53,091 bases of DNA from CAZGNZ01 sp964527215. Lineage in GTDB: Bacteria > Fidelibacterota > Marinisomatia > SCGC-AAA003-L08 > JACNLC01. The stretch's first letter is position 1. Each line of letters opens with the position of its first letter. Made by a program: the position numbers and the translations under genes. This document shows positions 45,764-53,091 of this stretch, piece after piece. Location: the NCBI GenBank assembly GCA_964527215.1, contig CAZGNZ010000032.1:1-53091 (forward strand), in the 5' to 3' direction. Below the pieces are notes generated by a model. The model was not told the origin of the DNA. It saw only the letters and a list, made by a program, of their open reading frames with translations, and ran no database searches.

Positions 45764-47584
45764 ATGAGTTATAGTTGCGTAGAAAATAGATATGCTGCTT
45801 TTTGGCAATGGAATTTTTCTCAAAATCATTTGTTCCCTTCATATCAGATGAAACAATTATTTAGTCTTTATGATAAGGATGATTATTATACAATAGACTC
45901 TATATACAAGGCTATCCATATTGATGATGTTGATCAATTGAGAACTACCATTGAAGAAGTTAAAACATTCCAAACAGAACGTGATGTATTCGCGCGTTTC
46001 TATAAATCATCTAATAGTCTTGGCTATTTTGCTGGCAAAATTTGCTTTATCTCCGGTGACGAAACTGATCAGGATAAAATTGTGGGATTCTTTCAAATTC
46101 TGTTAGATGATGGTTTTAATATTGATGATTATACGTTCACTCAGCAACATTATTTAAGTTTCATCCGTAATACTAATGATAACATAACGGTCTGGAAAGC
46201 TCATGAAGAGTTAATGATCAATTTGCCAGTAGAAAAGCAGATTGACATGTTATATCAGAGTACATGTTTATATGCAAATAAAAATGCAAGCAATGCATTT
46301 GGTGTAGAAAGTTTCCATGAAATTTTGGGGATTTCTTACGAAAGTCTAGTAAATGAAAGAACTTTTAATGATTTATTTAGAAGTTTTATTGTAAACGACT
46401 ATGTATTATTGGATTACGAGTCATTTGATACCCCATCAGGTAATGATTGGTATGGTTTAACGACCCTTATAGCAAATGTAGTTAATGGATATGTGGAAAC
46501 TATCTGGGAGATTAGCAAAGATATCACAATTCAAAAACAAAATGAATTAAAGTTGAAGCGTACTATTGAGGAGCTGGAAAGGGTTAAGAGTCAAATAGAA
46601 AAAGAGAATATATATTTAAGAGAAGAAATACAACTATCCCACAATTACAGTAAAATTATTGGTAATAGTGAAGCTGTACTGAAAATGTTAGGCCTTGTAG
46701 AATTAGTTGCTCCGACTGATACCACAGTTCTAGTACTTGGCGAGACTGGAACAGGCAAAGAGTTAGTGTCAAGAGCGATACACAATACTAGTAGTAGATC
46801 AAATAAGCCGTTAATTAAAATTAATTGTGGAACTTTATCTCCAAACTTAATAGAAAGTGAGCTATTTGGACACGAAAAAGGATCCTTTACAGGTGCAATA
46901 CAATCTAAAACGGGCAAATTTGAATTAGCAGATGGCGGAACGATTTTTATTGATGAAATAGGAGAATTACCTAAAGATCTGCAAACAAAATTCCTCAGAG
47001 TTCTTCAAGAAGGTGAAATACAAAGAATAGGGAGTAATAAATCTATATCAGTTGATGTTCGTGTGATTGCAGCAACTAACAGGAGTTTAGAACAATTAGT
47101 TCAAAATAGGCGTTTTCGACAAGATCTATATTATCGCTTGTGTGTATTTCCAATTACTTGTCCACCATTAAGAGAACGAGTTGAAGATATAACAAATTTG
47201 ACAAGGCATTTTGTTAATTACTTTGAGAAAAAAATTGGAAAGCAGATTGCAAGGATTCCAGGCGAAGCGATTGAAGAATTAAAAAAACATAACTGGCCTG
47301 GAAACATCCGTGAACTTAAAAATGTAATTGAGCGAGCTGTAATAATTTCAAGAGACAATGAACTAAATATCGATCTAGGACCAAGCCGAGATTTCAGAGC
47401 AGAAAACTCACCTAACCTTGTACCTCTTGAAGAAATTGAACGTGAACATATACTTCACGTACTTGATTCTACAAATTGGAAAATCACAGGTCCAGATAGC
47501 GCATCAAAAATACTTGATGTAAATCCTTCTACATTGTATTCAAGATTGAGGAAACTAAATATCACATTGCCAAATAGAAAATAA
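45764..47584 (+). CDS. Sigma-54-dependent transcriptional activator with PAS-like sensing regions
   Basis: A 606-residue enhancer-binding protein. Residues about 8-120 and 160-258 look like PAS domains, joined by a coiled coil (KRTIEELERVKSQIEKEN) to an AAA+ domain. Walker A GETGTGKE is at 326-333, the sigma-54 contact loop is GSFTGA (373-378, a variant of GAFTGA), and Walker B is TIFIDE (393-398). A Fis-type helix-turn-helix ends the protein (ASKILDVNPSTLYSRLRKL). There is no receiver domain, so the signal is probably bound by the PAS region. AGGA sits upstream of the ATG. Codons are strongly A/T ending. It may control the downstream chemoreceptor genes; no good -24/-12 promoter was found. 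Confidence 0.92.
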   Translation: MSYSCVENRYAAFWQWNFSQNHLFPSYQMKQLFSLYDKDDYYTIDSIYKAIHIDDVDQLRTTIEEVKTFQTERDVFARFYKSSNSLGYFAGKICFISGDETDQDKIVGFFQILLDDGFNIDDYTFTQQHYLSFIRNTNDNITVWKAHEELMINLPVEKQIDMLYQSTCLYANKNASNAFGVESFHEILGISYESLVNERTFNDLFRSFIVNDYVLLDYESFDTPSGNDWYGLTTLIANVVNGYVETIWEISKDITIQKQNELKLKRTIEELERVKSQIEKENIYLREEIQLSHNYSKIIGNSEAVLKMLGLVELVAPTDTTVLVLGETGTGKELVSRAIHNTSSRSNKPLIKINCGTLSPNLIESELFGHEKGSFTGAIQSKTGKFELADGGTIFIDEIGELPKDLQTKFLRVLQEGEIQRIGSNKSISVDVRVIAATNRSLEQLVQNRRFRQDLYYRLCVFPITCPPLRERVEDITNLTRHFVNYFEKKIGKQIARIPGEAIEELKKHNWPGNIRELKNVIERAVIISRDNELNIDLGPSRDFRAENSPNLVPLEEIEREHILHVLDSTNWKITGPDSASKILDVNPSTLYSRLRKLNITLPNRK

Positions 47585-47762
47585 TTCACTCTTGATATAT
47601 CAATACTTATTCGTTAAATATCACCAACACATAGTTGCCGCAAAACAATTCTCCGTGATTAATATTGAATACTAGTATTTCCTAATATACTGTATATATT
47701 AACTATAAATAGATAGCAAAAATATGTCCTCTGCTTGGTATATTTTTTGATTTCTATAAGTT

Positions 47763-48161
47763 ATGAACTCACTCCAATGTCCCACGATTGACAATTCAGT
47801 CTTCATTCGAATCGTTTTCAAGATCCCAAAAGAGCTTAATCCTCAATTTGAATCGATACTTTTACCAAGTATTTCACTCACTAGAGAATGCAAACATTGC
47901 TTAAAAGTATCATTGTTGAAGGACTCAATTGAAAACATCCTTATTTATCAATATGAAGAACAGTGGAATACTTTACTTCAATTGATGGAGCGAATAAACA
48001 GCCCAGACTTTTTAATTGTTAAGAAAGCGATAGAATTATCAGTGTCTCCGCCATTGATATGTCTTAGTAGATGTTATCGGTATTGTCAGAATTGTGGAAA
48101 TTGTGGTACATCAAAATTATTATCGGAGTTGATGGAATATCTCTACTACACAGCAAGTTGA
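47763..48161 (+). CDS. Small Cys-rich protein with antibiotic biosynthesis monooxygenase-like domain
   Basis: A 132-residue soluble protein. Residues about 13-97 resemble the ABM/dimeric alpha-beta barrel fold (FIRIVFKIPKELN, EQWNTLLQLMERINSPDFL, KKAIELSVSPP). The usual end is replaced by a Cys cluster: Cys100, Cys104, Cys108, Cys111, Cys114, and the body also has Cys43 and Cys46 as CKHC. The cluster could bind metal or respond to redox, which is inference. No SD site is visible. It lies 24 bases before the chemoreceptor gene and likely shares its transcript. The ABM assignment is moderate. Confidence 0.7.
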   Translation: MNSLQCPTIDNSVFIRIVFKIPKELNPQFESILLPSISLTRECKHCLKVSLLKDSIENILIYQYEEQWNTLLQLMERINSPDFLIVKKAIELSVSPPLICLSRCYRYCQNCGNCGTSKLLSELMEYLYYTAS

Positions 48162-48185
48162 TGACTAAACCAACAGGGGGAAAAG

Positions 48186-50141
48186 ATGATAAAAAACCTT
48201 TCGATTAGCAGAAAAATGATTTTTGGGTTCGTTTCAGTTTTATTACTGCTATTGGCAATATCTGTTACAGGCTATCTCTCCATATCTAGATCAAGTAATG
48301 ATTTTGCGACTTACAGAAATTATGCGCGTAGTGCAAACCTTTCAGGTAGAATACAAGCAATGGTATTGTATGCTCGTCTGAACTTCAAAGCTTATATGGT
48401 TGCCAATAAAGATAAGGACAAAGATTTATTCAATAAACGTATTGGTCAAATGATGGAATTCATTGATGAGGCCAACACTGATATTACAGATATTGAAAGA
48501 GCTACTCGGATCGATACTGTGGAAGTCTTGGCAAATTTGTATAACAATACATTTAAGAAGATTGAGAGCCTTATAGAAATCAGGGATGATGGGGTAATTA
48601 ACAACCTAGATGTTATAGGTCCGAAAATTGAAAAGAACCTATCCAGTATTATGTCATCAGCAAAAGAAGATGATGACATGTCTGCTGCCTACAATGCTGG
48701 AACAGGTTTGAAACATCTTCTGCTTATGAGACTGTACGTTACAAAATTTCTTGAAAGCAACTCTCAATCGGCCATTGACAGAGTTGAAAGAGAGTACTCA
48801 TTGCTATTGAATAGTATGAATACGCTTGACAAAGAATTACAAAATCAAGGCAGAAGAAGTATCCTCGGAGAGGTTAACTCTCAAATCAAACAGTACTATG
48901 AAAACTGGGATACAAAAGTTGTTCCTTCAATCTTGGAACGTAATGACCTAATTAATAACGTCATGGATGTTGCTGGTCCTAGGATTGCAGATGAAATTGA
49001 GCAAGTAAAACTAAACTTTAAAGAAGATCAGGATGTGCTTGGTCCTAAACTGGAAGCAGCTAACAAAGCATCTATTACATTAATTATCATCGTTTCAATT
49101 GTTTCAATTGCTCTTGGTATATTTTTCGCTTATTACTTGATCAAGATCATTACACAACCTATTAACAATGTTGTAATTAGGTTAAAAGATATTGCACAAG
49201 GTGAAGGAGATTTGACTGTCAGACTAGATGTTGACTCCAAAGATGAGTTGGGTCAATTGTCACAATGGTTCAACACATTCGTTGAAAAAATACAAGATAT
49301 TATCAGCCAGGTTGTAGATTCTACAAGACAGATTGCATCATCGTCTGAACAAATTTCTTCTTCTTCTGAAGAATTGGCTGCCGGGGCGGAAGAACAGCAA
49401 GCCCAACTGAGCGAAGTAGCTTCTTCTATTGAAGAGATGAGTTCAATGATACTGCAATCCAGCAACAATACAAAGTCAACAGAAGATGGTGCCAATAGAG
49501 TTATGGAAGAAACTCAGAATGGTCGCGACACAGTTAACAATACAGTAGAAAGTATCCAAAAAATAGCAGAAATTGTTGAAAAAACAGCTGACCAGATAAA
49601 TATGCTTGAAAACCGTTCTTCTGAAATCGGAGAAGTAATTCAGGTTATCGATGATATTGCTGATCAGACCAACTTGTTGGCTCTTAATGCGAATATCGAA
49701 GCAGCCCGGGCTGGCGATGCAGGACGTGGTTTTGCGGTTGTAGCAGATGAGGTACGTAAATTGGCCGAAAGAACGGTTAATGCTACTGGTGAGATAGGTT
49801 CCAAAATTAAACTTATCCAAGGTGACGTAAGTGATTCAGTAAATGCGATGAAAATGATAACTGAACAAAGCGAGGATGGGAAAAATCGTGCAGCAGAATC
49901 TGGATCAGCACTTAACAATATTTCCTGCTCAGTTGAGGAAATTAATGATGCAATAAAACAAATTTCCCGAGCAAGTATGGAGCAGAGTACAGGAGCAGAA
50001 GAGATCTCAAAAAATGTGGAATCTGTTACAACTGTATCTCGCCAAGCTGCTTCATCGGCCCAAGAACTATCCGCTTCAGCAGAAAACTTGAATTCTGAGC
50101 TAGAATCGTTAACAGTTTTAATTTCTGGATTCAAAGTTTAG
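48186..50141 (+). CDS. Methyl-accepting chemotaxis protein
   Basis: A 651-residue membrane chemoreceptor. TM1 is about 12-30. A helical periplasmic sensor of about 260 residues follows, then TM2 about 296-318 (ITLIIIVSIVSIALGIFFAYYL). A HAMP domain covers about 320-373 (ITQPINNVVIRLKDIAQGEGDL). The long coiled coil has the conserved tip DQTNLLALNANIEAARAG and GRGFAVVADEVRKLAERT. No C-terminal pentapeptide for CheR/CheB docking. AGGGGGG precedes the ATG. It is followed 10 bases later by cheW. The sensed ligand is unknown; the helical sensor resembles four-helix or bimodular types. Confidence 0.95.
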   Translation: MIKNLSISRKMIFGFVSVLLLLLAISVTGYLSISRSSNDFATYRNYARSANLSGRIQAMVLYARLNFKAYMVANKDKDKDLFNKRIGQMMEFIDEANTDITDIERATRIDTVEVLANLYNNTFKKIESLIEIRDDGVINNLDVIGPKIEKNLSSIMSSAKEDDDMSAAYNAGTGLKHLLLMRLYVTKFLESNSQSAIDRVEREYSLLLNSMNTLDKELQNQGRRSILGEVNSQIKQYYENWDTKVVPSILERNDLINNVMDVAGPRIADEIEQVKLNFKEDQDVLGPKLEAANKASITLIIIVSIVSIALGIFFAYYLIKIITQPINNVVIRLKDIAQGEGDLTVRLDVDSKDELGQLSQWFNTFVEKIQDIISQVVDSTRQIASSSEQISSSSEELAAGAEEQQAQLSEVASSIEEMSSMILQSSNNTKSTEDGANRVMEETQNGRDTVNNTVESIQKIAEIVEKTADQINMLENRSSEIGEVIQVIDDIADQTNLLALNANIEAARAGDAGRGFAVVADEVRKLAERTVNATGEIGSKIKLIQGDVSDSVNAMKMITEQSEDGKNRAAESGSALNNISCSVEEINDAIKQISRASMEQSTGAEEISKNVESVTTVSRQAASSAQELSASAENLNSELESLTVLISGFKV

Positions 50142-50151
50142 GGAGTTTATA

Positions 50152-50670
50152 ATGGGAGAAATGCAAAATCAAAACACTGCTAATTTGGTTAACGAAGAAA
50201 AATCATCACGGCAAATTCAACTAGTTGGATTTCGTATAGAAAATGAAGATTTTGGGATAGACATTAGCAAGGTTCAAGAAATAAATAGAATGGTTGAAAT
50301 AACAAAGATTCCACAATCAGCTGAATTTGTAGAGGGAGTTATAAATCTTCGCGGAAAAATCATTCCTGTCATTGATTTAAAACGCCGCTTCGGTTTCACA
50401 AAATCAACTACAAGAACTAAGGAAAACAGAATCGTTGTTATTGAAGCTTCTGGTAATACAGTGGGTTTTATTGTCGATGAAGTAAACGAAGTTTTGCGAA
50501 TCAAGGAGGACTCGATTGAACCAACTCCTGAGTTAGTTAACTCAAATGTGGATATTCGGTACATTCAGGGAGTTGCGCAAGTAGAAGAGAACTTATTAAT
50601 AGTGCTAAACACGGATTTGATCTTCTCAAAAGAAGAACAAATCTCATTGTCTGAAGTCGTAAGTTCTTGA
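50152..50670 (+). CDS. cheW: CheW chemotaxis coupling protein
   Basis: A 172-residue adaptor linking receptors to CheA. The single CheW domain spans about 22-165: QLVGFRIENEDFGIDISKVQEI, VEGVINLRGKIIPVIDLKRRFG, NRIVVIEASGNTVGFIVDEVNEVLRI. The first 20 residues are polar. GGGAG lies just ahead of the ATG. It is tightly placed between the receptor gene and the PAS-protein gene. No cheA, cheY, cheR or cheB is in the window, so partners must be encoded elsewhere or beyond the right edge. Confidence 0.95.
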   Translation: MGEMQNQNTANLVNEEKSSRQIQLVGFRIENEDFGIDISKVQEINRMVEITKIPQSAEFVEGVINLRGKIIPVIDLKRRFGFTKSTTRTKENRIVVIEASGNTVGFIVDEVNEVLRIKEDSIEPTPELVNSNVDIRYIQGVAQVEENLLIVLNTDLIFSKEEQISLSEVVSS

Positions 50671-50688
50671 CGATTTACCGGTTTAGAA

Positions 50689-52380
50689 ATGGATTCAATT
50701 TTTGCATTAGTAACTAATCCAAATTGTAAAAGTAAATGGTTCCCATATGCTCTGGGGGGGATAGTACTCATATCTTCAATTTTGGATGTCGATATCTGGG
50801 TAGTGCCTTTTCTATTCCTTGTTTTATTGGTAATCCCAACTATTCCCCCAGTTAAAACATTTGTCCGTAAAAAAATTGACTTATGCATTTTTCAAATGGA
50901 ACTTGATCGACACTTATGGATGAAGTTTATTGATGATATCCCGCTAGCAACATTTGAGTTTGATCGTGAATTGACAATTACAAAATTTAATAATCACTTT
51001 GAGAATCTTTTAGAGTTAGATGACAATGTATCATATAAAGGTGTTCATTGGGATAAACTACTAAACGACTTCTTTTTTAGACTCACAGAATCAGCTTTAA
51101 ACAAGGAGGACACAACAAAGGAGGCGATTACTGGGGATGAATATAAGATCAATACGAATAGAGGCCATCGATTACATGTTTTAGCATATACTACTCCAAA
51201 ATTCCTTAACGATGAGTTAGTTGGTTGGAGAGGTTGCTTGGTGGATAATACAAAACTCAATAAAACAAATGAGGAGTTATCTAAAAAGGTTGCGTGGTTT
51301 GAAAAAATTTTAGATCACATACCCACTTCAATATGTATCAAAAGTCAATCACATAATTTTGAACTAGTAAATAAATCTTTTCTTGAATTTAACAAGTTAG
51401 AAGAAAAGCAGATAATTGGTAAAAGTGATTTGGAAATAAATAAAAATAGAGATCAAGTGTTAGAAGAATGGACAAGTGACATTGAAGTACTCCAACTTCT
51501 TGATTCATTATGCTATACAGAAGTTTTAACGGATGAGTATTGTAATAGGCGTTTTATCGATATAAAAAAAATACCAATATCATTTATTAATAATAACTCT
51601 AGATATGTGCTGAAAATAGCTAATGAGATTTCAGAGGAGTTAAAAATGAAAAACCGACATAGAGCATTGTTAGAAAGTATTCCATTTGGTTATGTGCTTC
51701 TTGAGCCCAATAAAACACTTGATTTAAGTTCGGTAAAGCTATTTATTAAAGAGTTAAATAATCAATTCCTAAGCATTACTGGACATACAAGTGCGGAAAT
51801 TGTAGGTAAGTCAATGGATGCTATTTGGCCAATGTTAAAACTAGTTTGGAAAGAGATTTTTTTTGACATTGCTAAGTCAGGTGATTCTGAATACTATGAT
51901 AATTTTACCTTTAACCATAAAAAGTACTTCAGAATATGTTGCTACTCGCCAAATAATGATCAATGTGCTGTATTATTCCAGGAAGTTCAGCAAGGGTCAA
52001 CATTTCAGGTAATACCAAAATTAAACCCAGTTCAATCTGTCACTAGAACAAGTGACACGTTTGCAAGTCTGGTCTGGAATCAAGAAAATTCCTGTTTATT
52101 TTGGTCCGATAGTATTTATGAGATATTTAACATTGAGAAAGAAGAAGAAATTAGCTTAACAAAAATTAGTGATAGAGTTTATTATAAGGATATTCTCTCT
52201 TTTGAAAATTATTTGAATGAGATTCAATTAGGTAAATCAAATCCATACCATTTCTTCCGTATTTCATCTGATGGTCAAGTTAAGCTACTTAGATTGAATA
52301 TAAATAAATCCTATAAAGAAGATGGATCATTTGATTTCTATGAAGGGATTTTTAGGGATGTTTCAAGAGCTAAGAATTAA
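50689..52380 (+). CDS. Membrane protein with multiple PAS-like domains and no output domain
   Basis: A 563-residue protein. Two closely spaced membrane helices lie at about 18-55 (FPYALGGIVLISSIL, WVVPFLFLVLLVIPTI). About four PAS-like repeats follow: near 80-190 (FEFDRELTITKFNNHFENLL), 205-320 (IPTSICIKSQSHNFELVNKSF), 325-430 (IPFGYVLLEPNKTLD) and 445-563 (WNQENSCLFWSDSIYEIFNI). It stops at EGIFRDVSRAKN, where PAS sensor kinases normally continue into a kinase domain, so no kinase, cyclase or HTH output is present. It follows cheW by 18 bases and probably feeds the same receptor array or the PAS-containing activator; that link is inference. Confidence 0.8.
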   Translation: MDSIFALVTNPNCKSKWFPYALGGIVLISSILDVDIWVVPFLFLVLLVIPTIPPVKTFVRKKIDLCIFQMELDRHLWMKFIDDIPLATFEFDRELTITKFNNHFENLLELDDNVSYKGVHWDKLLNDFFFRLTESALNKEDTTKEAITGDEYKINTNRGHRLHVLAYTTPKFLNDELVGWRGCLVDNTKLNKTNEELSKKVAWFEKILDHIPTSICIKSQSHNFELVNKSFLEFNKLEEKQIIGKSDLEINKNRDQVLEEWTSDIEVLQLLDSLCYTEVLTDEYCNRRFIDIKKIPISFINNNSRYVLKIANEISEELKMKNRHRALLESIPFGYVLLEPNKTLDLSSVKLFIKELNNQFLSITGHTSAEIVGKSMDAIWPMLKLVWKEIFFDIAKSGDSEYYDNFTFNHKKYFRICCYSPNNDQCAVLFQEVQQGSTFQVIPKLNPVQSVTRTSDTFASLVWNQENSCLFWSDSIYEIFNIEKEEEISLTKISDRVYYKDILSFENYLNEIQLGKSNPYHFFRISSDGQVKLLRLNINKSYKEDGSFDFYEGIFRDVSRAKN

Positions 52381-52795
52381 GTAATGCAATAAAATACAGA
52401 ATTTTCCAATAATTGTATAATACAGTTCACCACTATTTGATAATCTCAATGTACAGATAAACCTTTTACGAGAGTAAACTTCTTGATAATCTACCACTTA
52501 GTCCGCTACACAACGTCCTACCGTGTTAATAGCTCTTGGCGAATTCAAGTCTTCATGCTACCAAACCTATCGACAACTAGCTGTTCCTCACTTGAATTCG
52601 CCATATTTAATAATTTGATTTTGTTCTAGCTATGTTGACTCTATGAAGAACTTTGGGAAATGACTATGATAGGCACAATCCTTAACAGTGAAGTCCATTA
52701 CCTGAAACAATTGTTTCTCTTTAATTGTGATCAACTCATCTTGTTTCTATAATTTGGTTCCAACTGAGTGACTATAAATCAAATGGAGTTTGAGT
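52381..52795. other. AT-rich intergenic region with two inverted repeats
   Basis: 415 bases with no credible gene. TGGCGAATTCAAGT (52537-52550) and ACTTGAATTCGCCA (52590-52603) are perfect 14-base inverted arms around a 39-base loop. GAAACAATTGTTTC at 52704-52717 is a perfect palindrome 79 bases before the next start and could be an operator. Confidence 0.55.
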
Positions 52796-53091
52796 GTGAA
52801 CCAAGATTTCGAATATAAGATCAATTATGACCCGGTGGATAATTTTGTGATATTAATAATTAATGGAATCATAACTCTAGATAGTATCCGCCAAATTGCC
52901 CCTGAAGTAGCAAAGTTTTGCTCAAATTATGACTGTCAATTGCTGTTAAATGATATGAGATTTGCTAAACTTGATGTTTCAGTTTTAGACGCTTATAATA
53001 GCCCTAGAGTAATGGAAAATTCAGGTATTACTAACAAATGGAAAATCCGGCGACTCTCGGACACCATTCCGGTGATTAGCCGGACAGCAAT
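52796..53091 (+). CDS. STAS/SpoIIAA-like protein, 3' end beyond the window
   Basis: The open frame runs from a GTG at 52796 (GGAG seven bases upstream) to the window edge, 98 codons so far. FVILIINGIITLDSIRQIAPEVAKF, then CQLLLNDMRFAKLDVSVLDAYNSPRVMENSGI, look like the single-domain STAS-like proteins that often accompany signalling genes. After KWK near 53040 the DNA turns GC-rich and the residues (IRRLSDTIPVIS) no longer match the expected next strand, so the gene may be interrupted there by inserted DNA. The call is tentative. Confidence 0.5.
   Translation, partial: MNQDFEYKINYDPVDNFVILIINGIITLDSIRQIAPEVAKFCSNYDCQLLLNDMRFAKLDVSVLDAYNSPRVMENSGITNKWKIRRLSDTIPVISRTA

Noticed and set aside
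47739..47755. Possible sigma-54 promoter TGGTATATTTTTTGAT before the ABM-like gene
   Set aside because: The essential -12 GC is missing and transcription would start at or beyond the start codon.
52500..52640. Integron attC-like site in the inverted repeat region
   Set aside because: The expected RYYYAAC and GTTRRRY core sites are not present at the ends of the structure.

Overview
The window comes from a bacterium of roughly balanced base composition. It is probably a member of the Fibrobacterota-Chlorobiota-Bacteroidota (FCB) superphylum or a close relative such as Marinimicrobia or Calditrichota. That placement is an inference. It rests on the Bacteroidota-type GlmU-like protein, the DUF5916 outer-membrane protein, the short RpoD-type sigma factor, the nadA-nadC-nadB operon, and the etfBA plus membrane Fe-S oxidoreductase set. 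Shine-Dalgarno (SD) sites are common, and several genes appear to start at TTG (DUF3467 gene, nadC, rpsU, one ECF sigma gene).

Layout. 1-1260 is an array of a long dispersed repeat (family 1). 1264-9455, minus strand, holds coaE and adk plus nucleoside uptake and salvage genes (nupC, tdk, udk, cdd), with a rhomboid protease and an M23 peptidase. 9650-12355, plus strand, has a small unknown protein, a GlmU-like nucleotidyltransferase, a zinc-ribbon protein and a DUF3467 protein, converging on a PAP2 phosphatase. 13176-17346, minus strand, encodes EtfB, EtfA and a membrane Fe-S oxidoreductase, together a likely route from acyl-CoA dehydrogenases to the quinone pool. 18267-20765 is a DUF5916 protein. 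20784-22302 is a SufT-like protein plus a cysteine desulfurase. 22538-25928 is nadA-nadC-nadB, whose NadA is an Fe-S enzyme. 25951-28138 is an ECF sigma / probable anti-sigma / two TonB-C protein operon. 28140-29570 holds two more family 1 repeats, inverted relative to those at the left end. 29573-30619 is selD, which contains an in-frame TGA (selenocysteine) codon. 30769-32170 is a second ECF sigma/anti-sigma pair. 32508-44649, plus strand, holds marR-yceI, metG-tatD-rsmA, rpoD-rpsU and yqeY-cvpA-mutS2-dnaG. It is split by a MITE-like repeat (family 2) whose other copy lies at 1946-2392.

At 44778-44850 is a tRNA-Ile(CAU) gene with its own promoter and terminator. From its end to the window edge the DNA becomes strikingly AT-rich in both genes and spacers. 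This part encodes a sigma-54-type activator with PAS-like sensing regions, a small Cys-rich ABM-like protein, a chemoreceptor, CheW, a membrane PAS protein with no output domain, and the start of an STAS-like gene cut by the window edge. It looks like a horizontally acquired signalling island at a tRNA gene, although no integrase is visible.

Main points of interest: the selenoprotein SelD with a candidate bSECIS hairpin that simple ORF calling truncates; the tRNA-anchored signalling island; the MITE-like repeat whose two copies carry the internal segment in opposite orientations; and inverted repeat arrays flanking about 27 kb.
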